Positions 1 to 6,310 of a DNA stretch of 9,922 bases are shown piece after piece. This DNA is from CAYMJM01 sp964391325 (GTDB lineage: Bacteria > Patescibacteriota > Dojkabacteria > B142 > JAFGMG01). Location: the NCBI GenBank assembly GCA_964391325.1, contig CAYMJM010000026.1:1-9922 (forward strand), given 5' to 3'. The position numbers and the translations under genes were made by a program. Below the pieces are notes generated by a model, which saw nothing but the letters and a program-made list of their open reading frames with translations, was not told where the DNA came from and ran no database searches. How positions within the stretch are numbered: the stretch's first letter is position 1; every line of letters starts with the position of its first letter.

Positions 1-646
1 CTTCCCTCTCCTCCCTCTCTGTTATATCTCCACACCCTCGAAAGGACTCTGTGGGGTTTGTCTCTATAGGTGGGTCCTCGCCAGGAGGCACAAAACCTCC
101 ACAGCAGTAATATTCTGTGTCATCAATAATACACTTATGCTCTTCATCACAAAGAAAACCATACTCAAAGACCGAAGAATTTTGCACATAGTTACACTTC
201 GCATCAAGAATCGCTTGCACCTTAGTTTTCCCCAACATCAAATTTTTAGAATTAGCGTCCGTGCAAAACAGTCTATTTTCGTCAAGTGGCAAATCACTCG
301 CGACAAGTATACTCTCATCTAAGTTACAACAATAATTTTGTTCAGGAGAAGAACCTGTAAGGCAGTGAAGGACTCCTTTGTCCCAGCGGTTACCAATTGC
401 CATAGGAAAACACAGATCGTCATTACGGACAGGCAGGCAGTAACTTTCCCCCACTTTAAATGAGGTATTTAGTTGACAATAATCTGAATATTCTGATGAA
501 TCTTCTTCTCCGCATATAACAGTCCATCTACCCTCATAACTAATACTCATTTTTTGGCAGGTAAGACTCACAGTATCTTGCGCGCTAACCAAACCACTGG
601 GCAGTAAGATAAAAAGAAGCGAAAGGATGAAAATCAATTTTCTCAT
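1..646 (-). CDS. Secreted cysteine-rich protein of unknown function, partial (C-terminal end beyond the left edge)
   Basis: An uninterrupted minus-strand frame of 215 codons runs from an ATG at 646-644 to the window edge with no stop, so the C-terminus is missing. The protein begins MRKLIFILSLLFILLPSG, a classic Sec signal peptide: two basic residues, a hydrophobic core at 4-15, and a likely cleavage after V-S-A at 20-22. The visible mature part has about 15 cysteines in roughly 190 residues, including two Cys-Cys pairs preceded by aromatic residues (NYCC and YYCC). A Pro-rich, linker-like stretch (VPPGEDPPIETNP) lies near the edge. The cysteines suggest a disulfide-stabilised exported protein. 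I recognise no family. The start is supported by the signal peptide and by the ATGA overlap with the stop of the upstream AAA+ gene, which implies translational coupling and a shared operon. It could be the N-terminal part of a large surface protein. Coding status is well supported; function is unknown. Confidence 0.8.
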   Translation of the reverse strand, partial: MRKLIFILSLLFILLPSGLVSAQDTVSLTCQKMSISYEGRWTVICGEEDSSEYSDYCQLNTSFKVGESYCLPVRNDDLCFPMAIGNRWDKGVLHCLTGSSPEQNYCCNLDESILVASDLPLDENRLFCTDANSKNLMLGKTKVQAILDAKCNYVQNSSVFEYGFLCDEEHKCIIDDTEYYCCGGFVPPGEDPPIETNPTESFRGCGDITEREERE

Positions 647-3222
647 TGCACATTAATATTATTTAGATTGTAAATAGTAACAACATCTCCACTTTTGACC
701 TTCCCACTGATAATCAAATCCGCTATCTTGTTCTCCACTACCTCCTGGATTACTCTCCTCATCTCCCTTGCTCCGTATATTGGGGAGTAGCCCTTTTGCC
801 CTAACTGTTCCACAGCTTCATCTGTAAATCTCAACTCTATCCCCTGCTCTTTCAGCTTATCATGCACCTGATTCATCATTAACTCGGCTATCTTTTCAAT
901 CTCAAGCCGGCTCAAAGGCTTGAACATTATAATACTATCAAATCTATTCAAAAACTCAATTCTTAAAATATTTCTCAGCTCCTGCATGGCCTCTTTATAT
1001 GTATTCTCATATGACTCACCCTGCTCGAGCTTCTCTGCTATCATCTTCGAGCCAATATTTGAAGTTGCTATAATTATCGTATTTTTAAAATCTACTTTCC
1101 TGCCCAACCCATCAGTAATTCTTCCCTCATCGAGAACTTGTAGAAATAAGTCCAGAACTCTTTTATTAGCCTTCTCTATCTCATCAAGTAGTACCAGAGA
1201 AAAAGGATAATGTCTTATCTGCTCTGTTAATAACCCAGGTACATAGTTATGGCCTTCCATGTACCCTAACAATCTCTCTACATTTTTGTTTTCCTGAAAC
1301 TCTGACATATCAAGTCTTGTCAACAATTTTTCATCTCCAAAATAGATCCTGGAAAGTGTCCGGGAAACTTCAGTTTTACCAACTCCGGTTGGTCCGAAAA
1401 ACAGAAAAGAAGCAATAGGTTTATTGCCTGGGGACAAGCCTGCTCTGGCTCTCCGCAGTGCTGATGCAACTGCCGTAATCGCCCTATCCTGTCCGATTAC
1501 TCTTTCATGCATCAATTTCTCCAGATTCACAAGCTTTTCCTGCTCGGTTTTACTTACTGAGCCAACTTTGATACCTGAGTCCTTGCTGACTACAGCTTCA
1601 ATTTCTTTGGAGCTCACAAATTTCAGTCCCTGATCAAGAGCTAGCACGCAGGCATCCTCAAGCACATCCAGTGCCTTATATGGTAGTTGCCTAGTAGAAT
1701 CATATTTCGTTGTTAACTCAACAGAAGCCTTAATTGCAGCAAACTCTATTTTAATCTTGTATTTAGATTCAATTGTATCCCTTTCATCCAGTACTATTTG
1801 CAGAGCAATATCTGGACTGGGTTCATCCAACTCAATAACGTCAAACATATTTGAAAATGCGGAATTAGGTTTGATGTACCTGCTGAAACCTGATCTGCTG
1901 GTAGTAGCTACCAGTTTCAGTTCATGTTTCTCAATTGACTCTGTTATGACACTCAATACTTCTACAGACAGCTCCTTTCGAATATTAATTAATTCTTCAA
2001 TATCGTCAATCACAAGAATTACATTTGAAGCTCGAGAAACTTCTTTAAAAATTCGAGCTATAGTCTTTCGCAACTCGGATGTGCTTTTAGAATTGGATAT
2101 CGCTTTCTGGAAATCAAATTCCACTAAACGTTTGTCCTGTAGTTCCTTAGGGACATCCTCTACAACTGTTTTCACGGCTAGGCTTTTTAGAATTGTGGTT
2201 TTACCCACCCCAGGCTCTCCGACCAGCAATACCATTGCTTTTTGCTGTCTTAGTGCTTGTATCAAATCCTGTATTTTTTGTTCTCTAGCAATAGCGTAAT
2301 TATAGCTTCCTTCCGCTACCTCTTTGGTCAGATCCCTCGCATATTGATTTAATGTTGGAGTAAAAGCAGAAGTAAAACTACGATTTACCGTTGTTTTCGG
2401 CTTTAAGGAAGAATGGTATTTCCAGGATTTTTTATATCTGTTGTTTAGGGCTTGGGCCCTTGTCCACTCTAATACTGCTAAAAGTGTCCCCTTTTGTATA
2501 TTGAGGCTAAGAAAGACTGGTGCAAACTCATCCAAAGCTAGCTTCAAAAAAATAACCCATCCTCCGACATAGCTGAACCCGTATTTATAGGCTAGTACAA
2601 ATGTATCATAAAGTAGCTTATTAATTTGATATGATTTATCCCCTTGAATTTCTACTCCGGCCGATTTGATTTTTTGCAGAAGCGACTTTTTTTCCAACCC
2701 TAACCTTTCAAGCAAAACTTCTACTTCTTTCAATTGCAAAAGATCGAGCATTAGTAAATCATATATGTCTTCCTGGTTGTTAGATACCAAGTCATCCAAA
2801 ATATTCAAAATACTATAATCGACAAAATCCAAAAGTTCTACAGAATCAGGAGGATTATTTTTGTCTATTTTATCTCTTAGCTGGGTAACAGCTTTCAAAT
2901 CTAATGTATCAAAATATCTGGACCTATCCCTTCTCAAATACATCGAATAAATAATGATCGCGACCGCTGACCAGGCCACTATATCAATTGGTCTGTCCGC
3001 AATACCCATCTCAAACAATAAGAAATTTCCCAAGGATAAGTCAATTCCCAGGATAATTAAAAAAAGGATAGTGCCAGTGATGTAAAAAAATCTGCCTAGG
3101 ATAATCTGGAATAACAGTTCCTCTTTTCTCCTTCCCCTTTCTACAGTTAGATACTTCCAGTCAATATAAACAGGAATCTTCTTAAACTCTCCAATCTTAA
3201 TTTTTTTGTTATAAAATTTCAT
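643..3222 (-). CDS. Membrane-anchored ClpC/ClpB-like double AAA+ ATPase
   Basis: This is a Hsp100-family ATPase of 859 residues from the ATG at 3222; an in-frame TTG at 3246 would add 8. Two membrane segments (about 36-60 and 79-96) are flanked by basic residues (RGRRK before, RRDRSR after), so the Clp part faces the cytoplasm. A degenerate Clp N-terminal double repeat spans about 128-254. AAA-1 has Walker A GEPGVGKT (335-342) and an altered Walker B with Asp-Asp (406-407). AAA-2 has Walker A GPTGVGKT (610-617), Walker B LLDEIEK with Asp680-Glu681, sensor-1 Asn722, arginine finger Arg760 in FLNRFD and sensor-2 GAR (817-819). There is no long M domain between the rings, unlike ClpB, and no evident ClpP-binding IGF/VGF tripeptide. 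Such enzymes thread or remodel proteins using ATP; the substrate here is unknown. It overlaps the upstream small membrane gene by 14 nt and the downstream secreted-protein gene by 4 nt, so the three are probably one operon. No strong ribosome binding site is visible. Confidence 0.92.
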   Translation of the reverse strand: MKFYNKKIKIGEFKKIPVYIDWKYLTVERGRRKEELLFQIILGRFFYITGTILFLIILGIDLSLGNFLLFEMGIADRPIDIVAWSAVAIIIYSMYLRRDRSRYFDTLDLKAVTQLRDKIDKNNPPDSVELLDFVDYSILNILDDLVSNNQEDIYDLLMLDLLQLKEVEVLLERLGLEKKSLLQKIKSAGVEIQGDKSYQINKLLYDTFVLAYKYGFSYVGGWVIFLKLALDEFAPVFLSLNIQKGTLLAVLEWTRAQALNNRYKKSWKYHSSLKPKTTVNRSFTSAFTPTLNQYARDLTKEVAEGSYNYAIAREQKIQDLIQALRQQKAMVLLVGEPGVGKTTILKSLAVKTVVEDVPKELQDKRLVEFDFQKAISNSKSTSELRKTIARIFKEVSRASNVILVIDDIEELINIRKELSVEVLSVITESIEKHELKLVATTSRSGFSRYIKPNSAFSNMFDVIELDEPSPDIALQIVLDERDTIESKYKIKIEFAAIKASVELTTKYDSTRQLPYKALDVLEDACVLALDQGLKFVSSKEIEAVVSKDSGIKVGSVSKTEQEKLVNLEKLMHERVIGQDRAITAVASALRRARAGLSPGNKPIASFLFFGPTGVGKTEVSRTLSRIYFGDEKLLTRLDMSEFQENKNVERLLGYMEGHNYVPGLLTEQIRHYPFSLVLLDEIEKANKRVLDLFLQVLDEGRITDGLGRKVDFKNTIIIATSNIGSKMIAEKLEQGESYENTYKEAMQELRNILRIEFLNRFDSIIMFKPLSRLEIEKIAELMMNQVHDKLKEQGIELRFTDEAVEQLGQKGYSPIYGAREMRRVIQEVVENKIADLIISGKVKSGDVVTIYNLNNINVQ

Positions 3223-3562
3223 AGTTTCTAAACAGGTATAATGCAAGCTGTATAACTGGAAGTACAGGTATCAATAAATAAAAAGCAAATAATAATAACA
3301 GCACTGCAAGTAATATAGTTTCGATTACTATTCCTGTGCCCGCCCATGTTAACCTTATCGGAAAAGCTATCAATCTCCCGGTGAGAGATGTGTCCTGGTA
3401 AAGAGGAACAAAAAGATTTGAAAGCATTGGGCCAATTTTTAAATACATAAACATATATAGCCAGAATCTCCAGATGCTTTTCAAATAATCAATCCCCTGC
3501 ACTATATACCACCAGATCAGAAAATTCAGTACATATTTTTTAAAAATATTCACGATAAGCAC
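3209..3562 (-). CDS. Small hydrophobic membrane protein, first gene of the ClpC-like operon
   Basis: This encodes 117 residues from a GTG at 3562-3560. A second in-frame GTG at 3553-3551 would give a 114-residue product starting MNIFKKYVL; no ATG lies between the upstream stop and this region. The N-terminal third is hydrophobic and aromatic-rich (LNFLIWWYIVQG, IWRFWLYMFMYLKIG). A short polar segment follows (LYQDTSLTGR), and then a long, strongly hydrophobic stretch from about 75 to 110 that could form one or two membrane helices. No catalytic motif is seen and I cannot assign a function. From memory, small membrane proteins of this general look accompany membrane-anchored ClpC-like genes in Patescibacteria; I could not check this. 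The 14-nt overlap with the ATPase gene suggests translational coupling and a physical partnership, for example as a membrane adaptor. No Shine-Dalgarno is apparent before either GTG. Confidence 0.75.
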   Translation of the reverse strand: MLIVNIFKKYVLNFLIWWYIVQGIDYLKSIWRFWLYMFMYLKIGPMLSNLFVPLYQDTSLTGRLIAFPIRLTWAGTGIVIETILLAVLLLLFAFYLLIPVLPVIQLALYLFRNYEIL

Positions 3563-3584
3563 TAATTCATCAAATTCATAACTA

Positions 3585-3600
3585 ATTCTATGCTAGCATA
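3585..3600 (-). promoter_or_regulatory. Possible promoter/operator of the ClpC-like operon
   Basis: On the minus strand a -10-like TAGAAT lies at 3590-3585, giving a leader of about 15-25 nt to the two GTG starts. No convincing -35 box was found. A perfect 12-bp palindrome, TATGCTAGCATA, occupies 3589-3600 and overlaps the -10. The octamer ACTAATTC occurs twice nearby, at 3561-3568 and 3581-3588. A repressor site is possible. The rest of the 3563-3732 spacer shows only the plus-strand promoter candidate listed separately. Confidence 0.25.
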
Positions 3601-3679
3601 ACTGGACTGATGCTTCTAGGTATATTCAATATTTCTTGCCTTTACTTGATACAAAATCGTAGGCTCAAAATAAACACAT

Positions 3680-3708
3680 TCGACCAAACTTAGAATTTTA
3701 GGTAAAAT
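3680..3708 (+). promoter_or_regulatory. Candidate promoter of the AI-2E family permease
   Basis: A TCGACC hexamer at 3680-3685 (4 of 6 to the sigma-70 -35 consensus) is followed after 17 bp by TAAAAT at 3703-3708 (5 of 6 to the -10 consensus). Transcription would start near 3715, leaving a leader of only about 18 nt. No Shine-Dalgarno lies in that leader. The assignment rests on motif match and spacing only. Confidence 0.35.
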
Positions 3709-3732
3709 AGCTAAGATTATTACAACCTTAAT

Positions 3733-4779
3733 ATGAATTCCAAAAATCTTAAAGAAGTATTCTTTCTGATAACTATCGGAGTGTTTTTCGTAGGGCTACT
3801 CTATATTCTGGCTCCATACCTAGGAGTAATTTTTATATCGATAATTCTAGTTGAACTTTTCTACCCTTGGTATAAGTATCTGAAAAATAAATTCAACAGC
3901 GAGAAAATAGCTACTTTGTTTGCAGGTCTGAGTGTAATACTTACCGTTGTAATACCTATAACAATTGTTTTAGCTATAGTAGTTATTCAGGCAAACTCTA
4001 TGCTAGGACAAGCATCTGAATTCTGGCAGAGTCATGACGTCATTGCACGCTATGATGGACTACTAACTGACGTAAACAGCGTTATCGCAAAGGTAAGCAG
4101 CAATCCTCAAGACCAAATTACAAACCAAGAAATAAAAAACTATATAACAGCATTCACCGAAAACTTTCTTAATGCGATTATCGGTTCTATAGAAACAACA
4201 GTATCTAAAACGCTCCAATTAGTCACGCAACTCACTTTATTTATAATTTCAATTTTTACTCTTTTTAAGAACAGAGACCGACTGTACCAAGCTATAAAAG
4301 ATCTCAGCCCCCTGGAAGATGACATTGATAGTATGTTCATTAGAAATTTTATACAAACTGCCCAATCAGTGATAAAAGGAACATTTTTAATTGCACTTGC
4401 TATAGGAACTGTAGGGGGAATACTCTTCTGGATATTAGGAATCGAAGCTCCTGTTTTCTGGGGCTTAATGATGACAGTTTTCTCCATTGTTCCTATTGGA
4501 TCAGGTATTGTGTGGATCCCTGCTTCAATATATCTTGTGGTGACAGGTGAGGTAGCCAAGGCAGTTATACTTTTCGTCAGTGGAATAATTATGACTAATC
4601 CTATGGATACCATGCTGAGAGGCCGTCTCACCAAAGCTGAGTCTTTGCCTCCACTACTTCTTGCATTTACAATTCTGGGCGGATTACAGGTCTTTGGTAT
4701 ACTGGGCTTTTTGTATGGTCCATTAATTGCGGTATTCTTTATTGCCTTAATGCAGGTTTACAAAAAAAAATATCAATAA
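3733..4779 (+). CDS. AI-2E/PerM family membrane transporter (UPF0118)
   Basis: This is a 348-residue polytopic membrane protein of the AI-2E transporter (PerM/YdiK/YhhQ-like UPF0118) family, whose usual length is 340-380. Hydrophobic segments lie at about 8-42 (two), 59-85, 162-178, 215-235, 240-270, 275-290 and 305-343 (two), consistent with about eight helices. A long soluble stretch from about 86 to 160 separates the first three helices from the rest, as in the family. The family's C-terminal motifs are present: SIVPIGSGIVWIPASIYLVV at 251-270, corresponding to the usual IP-x-x-G...P, and GGLQVFGILGFLYGPLIA at 316-333. Family members are proposed to export small signals or move ions; the substrate here cannot be told. 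The ATG has no Shine-Dalgarno. The gene stands alone, divergent from the ClpC-like operon and convergent with rpoD. Confidence 0.88.
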   Translation: MNSKNLKEVFFLITIGVFFVGLLYILAPYLGVIFISIILVELFYPWYKYLKNKFNSEKIATLFAGLSVILTVVIPITIVLAIVVIQANSMLGQASEFWQSHDVIARYDGLLTDVNSVIAKVSSNPQDQITNQEIKNYITAFTENFLNAIIGSIETTVSKTLQLVTQLTLFIISIFTLFKNRDRLYQAIKDLSPLEDDIDSMFIRNFIQTAQSVIKGTFLIALAIGTVGGILFWILGIEAPVFWGLMMTVFSIVPIGSGIVWIPASIYLVVTGEVAKAVILFVSGIIMTNPMDTMLRGRLTKAESLPPLLLAFTILGGLQVFGILGFLYGPLIAVFFIALMQVYKKKYQ

Positions 4780-4830
4780 TTACTGTGTATTAGGAATTAA
4801 GAGTTTTGATGTATGTGAATATTTGTGTCT

Positions 4831-4976
4831 ACCTTTCGACAAGCTCACTTCTCGGCTCCTCGCTTAACTCGGAGGCTCGAAGTGACAGTTCGAGCTAACG
4901 TATGAACTCTGTCGGTTCGAACGGCTTAGGTGTCAGTTCGAGTAGCCAGCCGGAGGCTGGCGTATCGAGAACGACA
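4831..4976. repeat. GC-rich hairpin-rich intergenic repeat element
   Basis: About 150 bases with roughly 55% G+C sit inside an otherwise AT-rich convergent spacer. The block starts with TTTCGACAAGCTCA (4834-4847) and contains a 13-mer direct repeat with one mismatch, GTGACAGTTCGAG at 4882-4894 and GTGTCAGTTCGAG at 4930-4942 (period 48). TCACTTC (4845-4851) pairs with GAAGTGA (4879-4885). A perfect stem GCCAGCC/GGCTGGC (4945-4951 and 4955-4961, loop GGA) sits inside a larger imperfect hairpin, with TGTC at 4931-4934 against GACA at 4973-4976. An 8-bp palindrome GTTCGAAC lies at 4915-4922. No reading frame explains it. It resembles dispersed REP/BIME-like intergenic repeats; copies elsewhere cannot be seen from this window. 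Confidence 0.6.
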
Positions 4977-4984
4977 CTTCTCGC

Positions 4985-5020
4985 TAATTTGTAACTCAAA
5001 TTAATTAGAAGTTTTTATTT
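4985..5020 (+). terminator. Weak terminator-like hairpin after the permease gene
   Basis: TAATTTG (4985-4991) and CAAATTA (4997-5003) form a 7-bp stem with a 5-nt loop. A T-rich tract follows on plus at 5012-5020, eight bases after the stem. The stem is AT-rich and the gap is long, so this is a weak intrinsic terminator at best. The GC-rich hairpin at 4931-4976 may contribute. Confidence 0.25.
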
Positions 5021-6115
5021 TAAGTAATCCCTTAGGGCCTGGGCAACTTCTTCACTTTTCAGCCGCTTTAATGCCTTGGCTTCTATTTGTCTAATACGTT
5101 CACGGGTTACCTTAAACTCATGCCCTACTTCTTCAAGCGTACGAGAAACTCCATCTTTTAGGCCGAATCTTAATTCAAGTACTTTACGCTCTCTATCAGT
5201 CAGACCGGATAAAATCTCATTGATTTGATTTCGTAAAAATGACCAGGTAGCAATTTCAGATGGAGATGCACTGTACTCATCAGGAATAATATCTTCCAGT
5301 TTACTATCCTGCTCCTCTCCTATAGGAGCTTCCAATGAAGCAGGTCTTTGTGCAATTCTAATAATCTCATGTACCTTTTCCACCTCAATCTCTAAAGCCT
5401 CAGCTAGTTCCTCATGAGTAGGCTTTCGTCCGAGTTTTGCACTCAGCTCTGAATTTACCTTACTTAATTTATTTATTGTCTCAATCATATGCACAGGAAC
5501 TCTGATAGTTCTTGCCTGATCAGCGATAGCTCTTGTAATTGCCTGTCTGATCCACCAAGTCGCATAAGTAGAAAATTTGAACCCTTTCCTGTATTCGAAC
5601 TTCTCAACAGCTCTCATAAGGCCGATGTTTCCTTCTTGTATTAAATCAAGTAGGTCCAAGCCTCTCTTAGCATACTTTTTAGCAATAGAAACAACCAACC
5701 TAAGATTTGCAGTAGTCAGGAGGTCCTTTGCCTCTCCATCCCCCTTTTCTATCCTTTTAGCCAGGATTACCTCTTCCTCAGCATTTAATAAGGGAATTCT
5801 GCCTATTTCATGCAAATAAGCTCTAATAGGATCTGTACTGACATGAGAGCGTATTTTTTTAAGAATCTGTATCTTCTGCTCAAAAGAGAGGTGCCCGCTT
5901 TTTTTTGTAACAATATCTTCGTGTTCATCTACTTCCGACTCTATAATCTCAACTTCAGCTTCCTGCAGTTGAATTACTACATATTCAAGAAGTTTCATGT
6001 CTTCTTCTATTTCAGGGAAAGTCTCCAAGATTTCATCCTGAGTAAGATACCCCTGCTTCAAACCAGCGTCAACTAATTCTTTTACTTTTTTCTTTGTCTG
6101 TGGATTTACTGCCAT
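5015..6115 (-). CDS. rpoD: Primary RNA polymerase sigma factor (sigma-70/RpoD)
   Basis: This encodes the 366-residue housekeeping sigma factor, which directs RNA polymerase to -10/-35 promoters. Domains in order: a short region 1.1-like domain (about 5-55) and an acidic linker (57-68); region 1.2 (94-126, DPIRAYLHEIGRIPLL); region 2 (130-205) with the core-binding segment NLRLVVSIAKKYAKRG and the -10-recognising TYATWWIRQAITRAI (183-197); region 3 (206-258); the region 3.2 finger (261-280, acidic); and region 4 (304-355) with the -35-binding helix-turn-helix, TLEEVGHEFKVTRERIRQIE at 326-345. All signature segments are intact. It is shorter than the 500-600-residue enterobacterial RpoD because the non-conserved insert between regions 1.2 and 2 is missing; 350-390 residues is common in Gram-positive-type SigA. 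The ATG has no Shine-Dalgarno upstream. It is probably a single-gene transcript, with a putative operator over its promoter. Confidence 0.96.
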   Translation of the reverse strand: MAVNPQTKKKVKELVDAGLKQGYLTQDEILETFPEIEEDMKLLEYVVIQLQEAEVEIIESEVDEHEDIVTKKSGHLSFEQKIQILKKIRSHVSTDPIRAYLHEIGRIPLLNAEEEVILAKRIEKGDGEAKDLLTTANLRLVVSIAKKYAKRGLDLLDLIQEGNIGLMRAVEKFEYRKGFKFSTYATWWIRQAITRAIADQARTIRVPVHMIETINKLSKVNSELSAKLGRKPTHEELAEALEIEVEKVHEIIRIAQRPASLEAPIGEEQDSKLEDIIPDEYSASPSEIATWSFLRNQINEILSGLTDRERKVLELRFGLKDGVSRTLEEVGHEFKVTRERIRQIEAKALKRLKSEEVAQALRDYLK

Positions 6116-6139
6116 AGATAAGGGATAACTTGATAAATA

Positions 6140-6167
6140 TTTATAGATATAAAAATAACACTTACAA
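6140..6167 (-). promoter_or_regulatory. Candidate rpoD promoter
   Basis: On the minus strand TTGTAA (6167-6162; 4 of 6 to the -35 consensus) is followed after 16 bp by TATAAA (6145-6140; 5 of 6 to the -10 consensus). The start point would fall near 6133, giving a leader of about 17 nt with no Shine-Dalgarno. The -35 lies at the centre of a perfect inverted repeat. Confidence 0.45.
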
Positions 6168-6176
6168 GTGTTATTT
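6153..6176. promoter_or_regulatory. Perfect 24-bp inverted repeat, putative operator over the rpoD promoter
   Basis: Two 11-base arms, AAATAACACTT at 6153-6163 and AAGTGTTATTT at 6166-6176, are exact reverse complements separated by AC. The repeat is 37 bp from the rpoD start codon and its centre coincides with the candidate -35 box. This geometry suits a dimeric repressor. A terminator role is unlikely because the site lies between divergent gene starts. No regulator gene is nearby to name. Confidence 0.5.
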
Positions 6177-6239
6177 AAAAGGATATCGGTAATTTTATCA
6201 TTTCAAAAAGATAAAGTCTATTTACAATGGCTCCTTCCT

Positions 6240-6304
6240 TTGAAGAAACCAGATGATAGTGTACAATATAAAAATTGAAGAGTTAAAACATAAACGCAAA
6301 AAGG
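6240..6304 (+). promoter_or_regulatory. Candidate sortase promoter and ribosome binding site
   Basis: TTGAAG (6240-6245; 4 of 6 to the -35 consensus) and TACAAT (6262-6267; 5 of 6 to the -10 consensus) are 16 bp apart, predicting a start near 6274. AAAAAGG ending at 6304 lies 6 nt before the ATG at 6311. This is the clearest Shine-Dalgarno-like sequence in the window. Confidence 0.45.
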
Positions 6305-6310
6305 TTCAAA

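Noticed and set aside
137..322. 61-codon plus-strand reading frame
   Set aside because: It lies wholly inside the open minus-strand frame of the signal-peptide protein, whose Cys pattern and ATGA coupling are far more convincing; the plus product has no recognisable features.
643..646. TGA recoding (alternative genetic code)
   Set aside because: TGA at 645-643 ends the ClpC-like gene and a second in-frame TGA follows shortly after; no gene in the window contains an internal TGA.
1757..2299. 180-codon plus-strand reading frame
   Set aside because: Antisense shadow of the AAA-1 region of the ClpC-like gene; Ser-rich composition and no motif.
4911..4925. GGTTCGAA resembling a tRNA T-arm
   Set aside because: No acceptor, D or anticodon arms can be folded around it; it is part of the repeated TTCGA-rich element.
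4882..4942. CRISPR-like repeats
   Set aside because: Only two 13-base copies with a mismatch, and the intervening sequence is itself palindromic; no array and no cas genes.
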